This document shows positions 7,418 to 16,267 of a DNA stretch of 64,000 bases, piece after piece. Numbering within the stretch: the stretch's first letter is position 1; each line of letters opens with the position of its first letter. Below the pieces are notes generated by a model that was given only the letters and a program-made list of their open reading frames with translations, made no database searches and was not told where the DNA came from. Location of the stretch: the NCBI GenBank assembly GCA_028869255.1, contig CP110972.1, positions 6,362,001 through 6,426,000 of the forward strand, in the 5' to 3' direction. The DNA is from Pseudomonas poae (lineage in GTDB: Bacteria > Pseudomonadota > Gammaproteobacteria > Pseudomonadales > Pseudomonadaceae). The position numbers and the translations under genes were made by a program.

Positions 7418-8856
7418 TGCGCCTGGGGCTGCGGATTTTCCTGGTGTACGCGCTGTTTATCGGCCTGACCGGCTACTTTGTGCTCAACACCGTGATGAAG
7501 GAAATCCGCCCCGGCGTGCGCCAGTCCACCGAAGAAACCCTGGTGGACACCGCCAACCTGCTGGCCGAAATCCTGCGCGATGATGTAAAAAACCACACCC
7601 TTGGCCAGAGCCACTGGCCCGAACTGCTCAAGGCCTACGGCAATCGCCAGCCGGGGGCGACCATCTGGGGCTTGCCGAAAAACCAGGTCAACCACCGTAT
7701 CTACGTCACCGACGCCCAGGGCAGGGTGTTGCTCGACTCCACGGGCGAGGCGGTGGGCCAGGACTACTCCAAGTGGAACGACGTGTACCTGACCCTGCGC
7801 GGCGAATACGGCGCGCGTTCCACCCGCAGCGAGCTGGATGACCCGACCTCGTCGGTGATGCACGTGGGCGCGCCGATCCGCGAAAACGGCCAGATCATCG
7901 GCGTGGTCACGGTGGCCAAGCCCAACAGCTCGTTGCAGCCTTATGTCGACCGCACTGAACGCCGCCTGCTGTGGTACGGCGCCGGTCTGGTGATCCTCGG
8001 CCTGTTGCTCGGCGCGCTGCTGTCGTGGTGGCTGAGCGTTGCGCTGAGGCGATTGACCGCTTATGCCGAAGCCGTCAGCGAGGGCCGCCGCGCTGAGCTG
8101 CCGCATTACCGCGGCGGTGAACTCAAGCAGTTGTCCACCGCCGTGGAGCACATGCGCACGCAGTTGGAGGGCAAGGCTTACGTCGAGCATTACGTGCACA
8201 CCCTGACCCATGAATTGAAAAGCCCGCTGGCGGCGATTCGCGGCGCGGCGGAGCTGCTTCAGGGGGAGATGAGCCGCGAGCAGCAGCAGCGCTTTGTGGG
8301 CAATATCGACAGCGAAAGTGCGCGCCTGCAACAGCTGATCGAACGTCTGCTGAACCTGGCGCAGGTGGAACAGCGCCAGGGCCTCGAAGAGCAGGCGAGT
8401 ATCCCGTTGGCGGCCTTGGTCGAGGAGGTACTCAAGGCCCAATGTGCGCGCATCGAAGGGGCCGGCTTGCAGGTCGAGCAGGCGATTGGCCGCGAGGTGA
8501 ACGTGTTCGGCGAACCCTTCCTGTTGCGCCAGGCGTTGGGCAACCTGCTGGACAATGCCCTGGATTTCACCCCGCCCGGCGGCGTACTCACCTTCAGCGC
8601 ACACACCCGGCACAGCGATGTGCAGGTCAGCCTGTTCAACCAGGCCGCGCCGATTCCCGACTATGCCTTGCCGCGCCTGAGCGAGCGCTTCTACTCGCTG
8701 CCGCGCCCGGCCAGCGGGCGCAAAAGCACCGGCCTGGGCCTCAACTTTGTCGAGGAAGTGATGAAGCTGCACGGCGGCGCGTTGCAGATCGGCAACGTAC
8801 CGGGCGGGGTGCAAGTGGTGCTGCATCTCCACACAGTCTCCACATTGCCCACATAA
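7417..8856 (+). CDS. creC: Sensor histidine kinase CreC
   Basis: 479 aa. A first membrane helix (FLVYALFIGLTGYFVLNTVM) lies at residues 7-25. A periplasmic sensor region of about 160 residues follows, then a second helix (GLVILGLLLGALLSWWLSVA), HAMP-like linker, dimerisation box with the phospho-acceptor His in HTLTHELKSPLAAIRGAAE, N-box NLLDNALDF, and a G2 box GLGLNFVEEVM. All kinase motifs are intact. It phosphorylates CreB, encoded directly upstream with a one-base overlap; the inner-membrane partner CreD follows after 51 bases. Confidence 0.93.
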   Translation: MRLGLRIFLVYALFIGLTGYFVLNTVMKEIRPGVRQSTEETLVDTANLLAEILRDDVKNHTLGQSHWPELLKAYGNRQPGATIWGLPKNQVNHRIYVTDAQGRVLLDSTGEAVGQDYSKWNDVYLTLRGEYGARSTRSELDDPTSSVMHVGAPIRENGQIIGVVTVAKPNSSLQPYVDRTERRLLWYGAGLVILGLLLGALLSWWLSVALRRLTAYAEAVSEGRRAELPHYRGGELKQLSTAVEHMRTQLEGKAYVEHYVHTLTHELKSPLAAIRGAAELLQGEMSREQQQRFVGNIDSESARLQQLIERLLNLAQVEQRQGLEEQASIPLAALVEEVLKAQCARIEGAGLQVEQAIGREVNVFGEPFLLRQALGNLLDNALDFTPPGGVLTFSAHTRHSDVQVSLFNQAAPIPDYALPRLSERFYSLPRPASGRKSTGLGLNFVEEVMKLHGGALQIGNVPGGVQVVLHLHTVSTLPT

Positions 8857-8907
8857 ATCCCCCACACGCGCTGCGCAGACTCTCCCCATCAAAACAGGGA
8901 GAGACCC

Positions 8908-10281
8908 ATGAACCGCAGCCTGCTTTTCAAACTTGGCGCGATTGCGCTGCTGATCCTGCTGTTGCTGATTCCGTTGCTGATGATCAACGGCATCATCGCC
9001 GACCGCCAATTCACTCGCGACCAGGTGCTGACGGACATCGCCCGCAGTTCAAGCTTTGCCCAGCGACTTACCGGCCCGGTGATGGTGGTGCCGTACCGCA
9101 AGACCGTGCGCGAGTGGAAACTCAATGAAAAGCTCAACAAACGCTACGAGGAAACCCGTGAAGAGCGCGGTCGTCTGTATTTCCTGCCGGACCGTTTTGA
9201 ACTCGACGGCAAGGTGCAAACCGAACTGCGTGCACGCGGCATTTACCAGGCGCGGCTGTTCCATGCCGACAACCGCATCAGCGGGCGTTTCGAGTTGCCT
9301 GCGCAGCTGGGGATCAGCGAAAACTTTGCCGATTACCGCTTTGAACCGGCGTTTCTGGCGGTGGGCATCAGCGATATTCGGGGCATTGAAAACGCGCTGA
9401 TGCTTGAGCTGGGTAACCAACGCGTGGAGTTCTCACCGGGTACTCAAGTGGACTGGCTGGGGGAGGGCGTGCATGTGGCGCTGCCGGAGCAGGACAGCAA
9501 AAAGCCGGCCGTGGTGGACTTCGCCTTCGACCTGCGCCTGCAAGGCACCGAACAACTGCAAGTGGTGCCGGTGGGCAAGACCAGCCAGGTGTCACTCGCT
9601 TCCAACTGGCCACACCCAAGCTTTATCGGCAACTTTCTGCCGGCGCAACGTGACGTCACCGATAGCGGCTTTACCGCCAACTGGCAGACCACGTTCTTTT
9701 CCACCAACCTCGAACAGGCCCTGCAAACCTGCCTGGACGGGCAGGGCTGCGACGGTTTCAACAATCGCAGCTTCGGCGTGAACTTCATCGACCCGGTGGA
9801 CCAGTACCTCAAGAGCGACCGTGCGATCAAATATGCGCTGCTGTTTATCGCCCTGACCTTTGCCGGCTTCTTCCTCTTCGAAGTGCTGAAGAACCTGGCG
9901 GTGCACCCGATTCAATATGCCTTGGTGGGCTTTGCGCTGGCGTTCTTCTACCTGTTGCTGTTGTCGTTGTCCGAGCACCTGGGTTTTGCCCTGGCTTACC
10001 TCATCTCCGCGAGTGCCTGTGTGCTGTTGATTGGTTTCTACGTGTGCCACGTGCTGCGCAGCGTCGCCCATGGCCTGGGTTTCTCGGCGGGGCTGACGGC
10101 GTTATATGGCTTGTTGTACGGGCTGCTGAGTGCCGAGGATTACGCACTGTTGATGGGCTCGCTGCTGCTGTTCGGCCTGCTGGGTACCGTGATGGTGCTG
10201 ACCCGCAAGCTGGATTGGTACGGCGTGGGCAAGCGCAAGGCGGCCGAGCCGCTGCAATTTGACCTGGAGGCGGTGCAATGA
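8908..10281 (+). CDS. creD: Inner membrane protein CreD
   Basis: 457 aa. One N-terminal membrane helix (LGAIALLILLLLIPLLMING), a periplasmic domain of about 270 residues, then a cluster of membrane helices from about residue 305 to 430. This is the CreD architecture (colicin E2 tolerance/Cet). In Pseudomonas creD is the main target of CreBC and is induced strongly by beta-lactams. GGGAGAGACCC before the ATG is a strong ribosome site. I found no clear TTCAC-N6-TTCAC cre-tag in the 51-base gap after creC, so creD is probably read from the operon promoter or a divergent form of the tag. Confidence 0.92.
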   Translation: MNRSLLFKLGAIALLILLLLIPLLMINGIIADRQFTRDQVLTDIARSSSFAQRLTGPVMVVPYRKTVREWKLNEKLNKRYEETREERGRLYFLPDRFELDGKVQTELRARGIYQARLFHADNRISGRFELPAQLGISENFADYRFEPAFLAVGISDIRGIENALMLELGNQRVEFSPGTQVDWLGEGVHVALPEQDSKKPAVVDFAFDLRLQGTEQLQVVPVGKTSQVSLASNWPHPSFIGNFLPAQRDVTDSGFTANWQTTFFSTNLEQALQTCLDGQGCDGFNNRSFGVNFIDPVDQYLKSDRAIKYALLFIALTFAGFFLFEVLKNLAVHPIQYALVGFALAFFYLLLLSLSEHLGFALAYLISASACVLLIGFYVCHVLRSVAHGLGFSAGLTALYGLLYGLLSAEDYALLMGSLLLFGLLGTVMVLTRKLDWYGVGKRKAAEPLQFDLEAVQ

Positions 10282-10362
10282 TCGGCTTGCGTGAAGATCA
10301 ACAAATGAAGGCACAGCTGGTGGCGAGGATCAACCTGCTGTTTCCCGTGGAAAGCAGGCTTT

Positions 10363-10496
10363 TGTGGCGAGCGGGCTTGCCCGCGTTGGGCTGCGAAGCT
10401 GCCCCAAAACCAGCCAGCACCGTTCTAATTGAAGCACCGCGGTGTATGGGCTAGGGGCTGCTGCGCAGCCCAACGCGGGCAAGCCCGCTCGCCACA
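10363..10496. repeat. Long REP palindrome after creD
   Basis: Arms of about 33 bases (TGTGGCGAGCGGGCTTGCCC continuing GCGTTGGGCTGCG, and its complement) separated by about 68 bases. It lies between the convergent creD and GST genes and could end both transcripts. Confidence 0.85.
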
Positions 10497-10514
10497 GGGG
10501 ATTCGCTTTGTCAG

Positions 10515-11144
10515 TTATGCCGGAGGCTGGGTCTGCAGCATCGAAGGCCGCTGGCTGACCTCGGCGTACCAGGCCGCAAGCTGTGGGTTATCGGTGCGCC
10601 ATTGCATATCCGGGTGGCGGAAGTCGAGGTAGCCCAGGGCGCAGGCGACGCTGATCGAGGCGACATCAAAGCGGCTGGTCAGCTCGACGATGGCCTCCTG
10701 TTCCAGCTCGGCGAGGGCGCGACGGATCTTGTTGCGCTGCTCCTCGAGCCACTGATCCCAGTGTTTTTCCACCGGGCGCAGGGCCGACTCATAACGCACC
10801 AGCACGGCGGCGTCCATGATGCCGTCGGCCATCGACGCCAAAGTCAGGCGCCGCCAGCGGGCGGAGCCGTCGCGGGGGATCAGCGGGTTGCCGACGTGCT
10901 GGTGGTCGAAGTAGTCGAGGATCACGCGGCTGTCATGCAATACGCTGCCGTCGGCCAGGCGCAGGGCGGGGATCTTGCCCACGGGGTTGCCTTGCACCAC
11001 GTGCGTATCCGGGTTGACCGGTGTCGGCGTGCAGTTTTGCAGGGCCACGCGATCCTGTTGACCGGTCTCGATCAGCAGCACGCGCACTTTGCGCACAAAG
11101 GGTGAAGCAGGGTTGTGGAACAAGGTCATGCTGGGGGCGGACAT
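10515..11144 (-). CDS. Glutathione S-transferase family protein
   Basis: 209 aa from the ATG at 11144, which follows GAGGA by six bases; an ATG two codons upstream touches the ribosome site and is unlikely. The N-terminal thioredoxin-like half shows MTLFHNPASPFVRKVRVLL (Ser as the probable activating residue), the cis-Pro motif GKIPALRLADG and the glutathione contact VLHDSRVILDY. The all-helical C-terminal half follows. A soluble cytosolic GST of unknown substrate. It stands alone between two REP elements. Confidence 0.88.
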   Translation of the reverse strand: MSAPSMTLFHNPASPFVRKVRVLLIETGQQDRVALQNCTPTPVNPDTHVVQGNPVGKIPALRLADGSVLHDSRVILDYFDHQHVGNPLIPRDGSARWRRLTLASMADGIMDAAVLVRYESALRPVEKHWDQWLEEQRNKIRRALAELEQEAIVELTSRFDVASISVACALGYLDFRHPDMQWRTDNPQLAAWYAEVSQRPSMLQTQPPA

Positions 11145-11229
11145 GGGCATTCCTCGAAATGGACTGTGGCTAGCCTAGAGGGTTGCACGGTGGCTGGCGA
11201 GGGGGCATCGCGGTGTTTTTGAGGACCTT

Positions 11230-11301
11230 ATCGCAGGCAAGCCAGCTCCCACAGTTGGATGTGTGAACACAGTCAAATGGGGGAGCGGGCTTGCCCGCGA
11301 T
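11230..11301. repeat. REP doublet
   Basis: Arms ATCGCAGGCAAGCCAGCTCC and GGGAGCGGGCTTGCCCGCGA around a spacer containing GATGTGTGAACACAGTCAAA. Nearly the same spacer occurs in the element at 15203. Confidence 0.8.
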
Positions 11302-11308
11302 GGCGTCC

Positions 11309-11491
11309 TCAGCCGCGCCGCTTGACCAGCCCCCATACACCGATTACCGCGGGTATCCCGAGCCCGACCCAACTGAGCGAATCCCACCCGCCATCCCCGA
11401 GCAGCGCGGCAAACAGGCCGGCCGCGCTGAGCAGGCCAATCCCCAGCGGAATCCCGAATACCTTCCAGAAACTCGACTGACGCGGCTTCAT
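11309..11491 (-). CDS. Small two-helix membrane protein (60 aa)
   Basis: 60 aa from the ATG at 11491, overlapping the PepSY gene's stop as ATGA. It consists of a short basic N-terminus (MKPRQSSFWK) and two hydrophobic helices (VFGIPLGIGLLSAAGLFAAL and WVGLGIPAVIGVWGLVKR). It is the last gene of the iron locus and translationally coupled to the PepSY protein, so it is probably a small accessory subunit. No family recognised with certainty. Confidence 0.8.
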   Translation of the reverse strand: MKPRQSSFWKVFGIPLGIGLLSAAGLFAALLGDGGWDSLSWVGLGIPAVIGVWGLVKRRG

Positions 11492-12591
11492 GCCTTGGCC
11501 GCCTTGCGCCGGACTATCCACAGATAAACCCCGCTGCCCAGCACAATGATGGTCAGCACATCCAGCACCGCCCAGAGGATTTTCATCGGCATGCCGCCGT
11601 AATCGCCAAAGTGCAACGGCTGGGACATGCCCATGGCGTCCATGTACCACGGCCGTTCGGCAATGGCGGTGACGGCCAGGGTGCGGGCGTCGATCAACAC
11701 CGGCGTGAGCAGGTGCGAGGTCAGGTGGGTGCTGCCCTTCATGAACACCGCGTAATGGTGCTCGCTGGAAAACCGCGTACCGGGGAAGGCGATAAAGTCC
11801 GGCTGCATGCCGGGTGCGGCCTTGGCGGCGATGCTCAGCAACTCGGTGGCCGGTGCGCGTTGGGTCAGCGGCGGCGCATTTTTGTAGGGCTCGATCATCG
11901 CGCTGAGGCTGTCCTGGCGCCAGGCGGCGATGATCAGGTCGGCGCAGGCACTGATCACCCCGGTCACGCCCACCACCAGTGCCCAGGTCAGGGTGACCAC
12001 ACCGATCAGGTTATGCAGGTCGAGCCAGCGCAGGCGGGTGGATTTGCCTTGGCGCACGGTGGCGAACTTCAAGCGACGCATAAACGGCAGGTACAGCACC
12101 GTGCCCGAGACAATCGCCACCACAAACAGAATGCCCATGAACGCCAGCAGCAACTTGCCCGGCAGGCCGGCGAACATATCCACATGCAGGCGCAACAGGA
12201 ACAGCGTGAAGCCGCCATTCGCCGATGGCATTTCTACGGCATCCCCGGTGCGGGCATCGAGCATGAAGGTGTGCGACGAATTGGGTTCGGTGCCGGCCGT
12301 GGCGGCCATGATCGCGATCACGCCGTTCTGGTCGTCTTCGTCCCAGGCCAGGTATTGCATGGCCTCGCCGGAGCGATGGGCCTGGGCCTTGGCCACCAGT
12401 TGCTCAAGATTCAGTTGGGGAGTATCGGCGGGCATTTGCGCCAGCTCAGGCTCGTTGCCCAGCAGGTGGTCGATCTCGTGATGAAACACCAGCGGCAAGC
12501 CGGTCAGGGCGAGCAGCAGCAGGAATACCGTGCAGATCAGGCTGGTCCAGGTGTGGATGAAGGACCAGCGGCGGATGGTTTTGCTTTTCAT
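11488..12591 (-). CDS. PepSY-associated transmembrane protein
   Basis: About 367 aa from the ATG at 12591 (GGAG five bases upstream; an overlapping GTG one codon earlier is possible). The N-terminal helix (SLICTVFLLLLALTGLPLVF) with nearby HTW and HHEI histidines, PepSY-like periplasmic segments, and three more helices (LLAFMGILFVVAIVSGTVLY; LTWALVVGVTGVISACADL; ILWAVLDVLTIIVLGSGVYL) match the PepSY_TM family. FoxB- and PiuB-like members next to siderophore receptors help release iron by reduction at the inner membrane. It follows the TonB receptor, supporting an iron-reductase role; a hairpin lies in between, so read-through is likely partial. Confidence 0.88.
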   Translation of the reverse strand: MKSKTIRRWSFIHTWTSLICTVFLLLLALTGLPLVFHHEIDHLLGNEPELAQMPADTPQLNLEQLVAKAQAHRSGEAMQYLAWDEDDQNGVIAIMAATAGTEPNSSHTFMLDARTGDAVEMPSANGGFTLFLLRLHVDMFAGLPGKLLLAFMGILFVVAIVSGTVLYLPFMRRLKFATVRQGKSTRLRWLDLHNLIGVVTLTWALVVGVTGVISACADLIIAAWRQDSLSAMIEPYKNAPPLTQRAPATELLSIAAKAAPGMQPDFIAFPGTRFSSEHHYAVFMKGSTHLTSHLLTPVLIDARTLAVTAIAERPWYMDAMGMSQPLHFGDYGGMPMKILWAVLDVLTIIVLGSGVYLWIVRRKAAKA

Positions 12592-12605
12592 CACGGCTCC
12601 AAAGG

Positions 12606-12632
12606 CAAAAGGGCCGCGGTTCAGGCGGCCCT
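12606..12632 (-). terminator. Hairpin after the TonB receptor gene
   Basis: On the minus strand AAGGGCCGC, a six-base loop, then a complementary arm ending CGGCCCTTTT. It sits between the receptor stop and the PepSY start and would separate high receptor expression from lower PepSY expression. Confidence 0.65.
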
Positions 12633-12652
12633 TCGTAAGCGGTTTTACCGTC

Positions 12653-15091
12653 TTAGAATTTGTAGTTCACGCTGGCGACCACGTTACGCTGGTCACCGTA
12701 GTAGCAGTAGAACCCGTCGCAGGTAGACAGGTAGTCCTTGTTGAAGATGTTCTTGGCGTCGACTGCCACGGTTACACCCTTCATGGAGCTGTTCACACGG
12801 CCAAGGTCGTAGTGCACCGAGGCATCGTAAACAGTGTAGGAACCTACATGACCAAGGTCGGTGTTGGTGGCGTTGCCGTAAGTGTCGCCGACGTAGCGTA
12901 CGCCCGCTCCAACCCCGAACCCATCCAGCAGGCCGCTGCGCCAGGTGTAGTCGGCCCAGCCTGTGGCTTGGTTGCGTGGCAGCTGATTCATACGATTGCC
13001 TTCTTCACCGGCTGCGCCCTTGGTGATTTCGCTGTCGTTATAGGTATACGAACCCACCAGCTTCAGGCTTTCGGTAACATCGGCGCTGGCTTCCAGTTCC
13101 AGGCCGCGAACGCGCACTTCACCGACTTGCCGAGTGATGCTGCCCTCGGTCACTGTGGAGTTCTGTTGGGTCAGATCGAATACCGCAGCCGTAAACAGGG
13201 CCTTGGTGCCCGGCGGCTGATATTTGATTCCCGCCTCATACTGTTTGCCTTCTGTCGGCTTGAATGCCCCGGTAGTACCCACTTGGGTGCCGGAGCCTGC
13301 CTGGAAGGATTCGGCATAGGACAAGTAAGGCGTGATGCCGTTATCGAACACATAGCTGAGTGCGGCGTTGCCACTGAAGTGTTTGTCGCGCTGGGTGTTA
13401 GTGGCGTCATTCGCGTTGTGGAAAGTGGTGCCGGTATGTACCCAATCTTCACGCCCGCCGAGCGTCAGACGCCAGTTGTCCAAGGCCATCTGGTCCTGAA
13501 CGTACAGACCGGTTTGCTGGGTCTTCTGGGTATAGTCGTACATAGTGAAATACTGGACGTTGGAGAAGTCCTGCCCATACACCGGACGGTTGAAGTTGAT
13601 GGTCGGCACGCCTGCCGAACCCCACAACCAGCGCGCATCGCTGGTGGAGCGCTGATGGTCGAGGCCCAGTAACAGCGTGTGGCTCACAGCGCCAGTCTGG
13701 AAGTCGGCCTGGAAGTTGTTGTCGACGGCGAACTGGCCGATGTTTTCATCCACCTTACCGGCAGAACGACTGACGTTGCCATCGGCGTCCACCGCGACCT
13801 CAGGACCATTCGGGAAGAACGCACCACCGGCGGTGATACCTTGAAACGACAGGTCGTTCTTGGTGTAGCGCAGGTTTTGATGGAACTGCCAGGTGTCGTT
13901 CAATCGCGTTTCAAAGGCGTAGCCCAGCGCGTAGTAAGTGCGATCGTAGAATTCCCAGTCCGGATCGCCCAGGTTCTTGTGGTGGGAGATCTTGCCGGCC
14001 GGCGAACTCAATTTTGTGCCTTGTAATGGCAGGAACTGCCCGGTGATGCCGGTATCGTCACGGGTGAACTGGGTCAGCAGCGTCAGCTTGGTGTCGTCGT
14101 TGATATTCCAAGTGAGGCTTGGGGCGACGTTGTAGCGCTTGTCCGGGATGTGATCCACCGGGGTGTTGCTGTCACGCACCACGCCGCTGACGCGATACAG
14201 GAATTGGCCTTCGTCGTCGATCTTGCCGGTGCTGTCGAAGTTGATCTGCTTGTGGTTGTTGCTACCGGCCTGCACCTCGATTTCGTTTGAGCTTTCAGCC
14301 TGGGGGCGACGGCTGACCATATCCAGCAAGCCGCCTGGAGGGGTTTGCCCGTAAACCGACGACGCCGGGCCGCGCAGGACAGCAATACGCTCAAGGTTCC
14401 AGGTGTCGATCTTCGGTGTCGCGTAGTTGCCTTTGGGCAGTGGCAGGCCATCGAGGAATTGCGTTGGGACAAAACCGCGTACCAGCAGCCAGTCACTGCG
14501 CGAATCTGAGCCATAACCAGAGCTCTGCACGCCAGCGGTGTAGCGCAGCGCATCGTTGAGGTTAAGAACTGAGCGGTCTTCCATTTGTTTGCGGGTGATC
14601 ACCGTGACTGAACGAGGGAGTTCGGCAATGGGTGTATCCGTCTTGGTGCCGGCGGCTGTGCGGGTTGCTACATAACCGTCCACCGGGCCCCAGGCGCTTT
14701 CATAACTGCCTTGGCCGGTGATATTGGTCACCGGCAGCGCCATCACGCCCTCCGGAACCGCCACCAGCGAATACGTCCCGGCACTGCTCTGCTCCAGCTG
14801 CAACCCCGTCCCACGCAACGCCTCACGCAGCGCGCCCTGCGGGTCGAACTGGCCCTGGACCGGTGCCGAGGTCTTGCCCGATGCCAGTGCCGGGTTGAGG
14901 GTCAGTGCCAGGCCGGCCTGGCTGGCGATCTGGTTCAGGGTGCTGGCCAGTGGCGCGGCCGGCAGGTTGTAGGCGCGCACGCTGGACGCCTGTTCGGCGG
15001 CGATCAGCGCGGTGCTGGCCAGCGGGGCGCTGAGGGCAATGGCCACGGCTAACAGGCTGGGGCGCAACAAGGTGTCTAGCGTGCGGGACAT
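12653..15091 (-). CDS. fiuA: TonB-dependent siderophore receptor with signalling domain (FiuA/FhuA-like)
   Basis: 812 aa from the ATG at 15091 (AGGAG seven bases upstream). After a signal peptide ending STALIAA, the protein has a secretin/TonB short N-terminal signalling domain (about 30-110, LPAAPLASTLNQIASQAGLA), a plug (TPIAELPRSVTVITRKQMED; VLRGPASSVYGQTPPGGLLD) and a 22-strand barrel ending in VNYKF with terminal Phe. The plug resembles E. coli FhuA more than FoxA or FpvA, and a sigma/FecR pair lies upstream, as at the P. aeruginosa fiuA locus. A ferrichrome-type ligand is therefore inferred, not shown. It would signal loading to FiuR in the periplasm. Confidence 0.8.
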   Translation of the reverse strand: MSRTLDTLLRPSLLAVAIALSAPLASTALIAAEQASSVRAYNLPAAPLASTLNQIASQAGLALTLNPALASGKTSAPVQGQFDPQGALREALRGTGLQLEQSSAGTYSLVAVPEGVMALPVTNITGQGSYESAWGPVDGYVATRTAAGTKTDTPIAELPRSVTVITRKQMEDRSVLNLNDALRYTAGVQSSGYGSDSRSDWLLVRGFVPTQFLDGLPLPKGNYATPKIDTWNLERIAVLRGPASSVYGQTPPGGLLDMVSRRPQAESSNEIEVQAGSNNHKQINFDSTGKIDDEGQFLYRVSGVVRDSNTPVDHIPDKRYNVAPSLTWNINDDTKLTLLTQFTRDDTGITGQFLPLQGTKLSSPAGKISHHKNLGDPDWEFYDRTYYALGYAFETRLNDTWQFHQNLRYTKNDLSFQGITAGGAFFPNGPEVAVDADGNVSRSAGKVDENIGQFAVDNNFQADFQTGAVSHTLLLGLDHQRSTSDARWLWGSAGVPTINFNRPVYGQDFSNVQYFTMYDYTQKTQQTGLYVQDQMALDNWRLTLGGREDWVHTGTTFHNANDATNTQRDKHFSGNAALSYVFDNGITPYLSYAESFQAGSGTQVGTTGAFKPTEGKQYEAGIKYQPPGTKALFTAAVFDLTQQNSTVTEGSITRQVGEVRVRGLELEASADVTESLKLVGSYTYNDSEITKGAAGEEGNRMNQLPRNQATGWADYTWRSGLLDGFGVGAGVRYVGDTYGNATNTDLGHVGSYTVYDASVHYDLGRVNSSMKGVTVAVDAKNIFNKDYLSTCDGFYCYYGDQRNVVASVNYKF

Positions 15092-15202
15092 AGGGCGGCT
15101 CCTGAATGGAAGTAATTCGCAATTGCCTATGTGCCGAGCGAGATTCAAAAAGTGATAGGGCCGGATGAAAATATTTTTTCCGGGGTGTTCCTGAGTGCCG
15201 CT

Positions 15203-15273
15203 TCGCAGGCAAGCCAGCTCCCACCGTTTGATGTGTGAACACGGTCAAATGTGGGCGCTGGCTTGCCTGCGAT
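15203..15273. repeat. REP doublet between fiuR and fiuA
   Basis: Arms TCGCAGGCAAGCCAGCTCCC and its near complement GGCGCTGGCTTGCCTGCGA, with a spacer GATGTGTGAACACGGTCAAA shared with the element at 11230. Confidence 0.8.
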
Positions 15274-15298
15274 AGCAATCGCCCAAGCACCACCAAAC

Positions 15299-16267
15299 CT
15301 AAGGCTTGGCGCTAACCGTCACCCACCACGGCGTGTGCTGCTCGATCTGCACCGGCAGGGTCGGCAACAGGGCGTTGAGCGCCAGCGTGGTGTCATGCAG
15401 CGGGAAGCTGCCGGTGATACGCAGGTCGGCCACCTGTTTATCCACACCCAGGTGGCCGGTGCGGTAACGGCCGAGTTCCGCCACCACATCGCCCAGGCGG
15501 GCGTTGTCGACCACCAGCATGCCGCGTGTCCAGGCGTCGGTGGCCGGGGTGACGGCCAGCACAGGGCCGAGGCCATCGCTGCGCATCAGCACTTGCTGGC
15601 CTTCCTTGAAGATCTGTTCCTGGTGCAGCGCCTCGGGCTGGGCGCCCACCGCCGATTGCAACACGCTCAAGCGTGTGGCGTGGTCTTCGCGCTTGACGAT
15701 AAACCGCGTGCCCAGCGCCCGCAGGCTGCCGTCGCGGGTTTGTACATAGAACGGGCGCGCATCGTTGTGGCCGGTCTCGACGAGGATTTCGCCTTCCTGC
15801 AACACGATCAGCCGACGCTTTTCATCAAAACGCACATCGATGGCACTGTGGGTATTGAGGTTGATCAGCGTGCCGTCCGCCAGCTTCAGCGTGCGCTGCT
15901 CTCCAGTGGCGGTGCGCTGGTCGGCCAGCCAGTAGTGGATCGGCAGGTAGCGCTCGCCGGCAAACAACGCCAGGCCAATCACCAGCGCGATACTCGCCAG
16001 ACCGCTGCCCATTTTGCGCACACGCTGGCGAATGCCTTCGCGTGACTGCAGCAGCGCCGCCCGCGCCGGGCCCGAAGCCACGCTGAAACGCTGGTCGAGC
16101 ATGCCCAATTGGCGCCATGCGCGGGCATGCTCTTCGTTGCTGGCCAGCCACTTGCTGAATTCTTCGCGCTCTACCGCGCCGCCGTCGCCCGAATCCAGCG
16201 ACAACTGCCAGGCAATCGCCGCATCCAGCACACGGGCCGACACCGGCTTGGAACTGATCACCGTCAT
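15299..16267 (-). CDS. fiuR: FecR-family transmembrane sigma regulator
   Basis: 322 aa from the ATG at 16267, overlapping the sigma gene stop (ATGA). The cytoplasmic part has the DUF4880-type N-terminus (AAIAWQLSLDSGDGG, FSKWLASNEEHARAWRQL), a single membrane helix near residue 98 (GLASIALVIGLALFAGERYL), and a periplasmic FecR domain (LADGTLINLNTHSAIDVRFD). The C-terminus contains a short STN-like region (GDVVAELGRYRTGHLGVD). It conveys the receptor signal to the FecI-type sigma and acts as its anti- or pro-sigma. The symbol rests on locus order with fiuA. Confidence 0.85.
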   Translation of the reverse strand: MTVISSKPVSARVLDAAIAWQLSLDSGDGGAVEREEFSKWLASNEEHARAWRQLGMLDQRFSVASGPARAALLQSREGIRQRVRKMGSGLASIALVIGLALFAGERYLPIHYWLADQRTATGEQRTLKLADGTLINLNTHSAIDVRFDEKRRLIVLQEGEILVETGHNDARPFYVQTRDGSLRALGTRFIVKREDHATRLSVLQSAVGAQPEALHQEQIFKEGQQVLMRSDGLGPVLAVTPATDAWTRGMLVVDNARLGDVVAELGRYRTGHLGVDKQVADLRITGSFPLHDTTLALNALLPTLPVQIEQHTPWWVTVSAKP

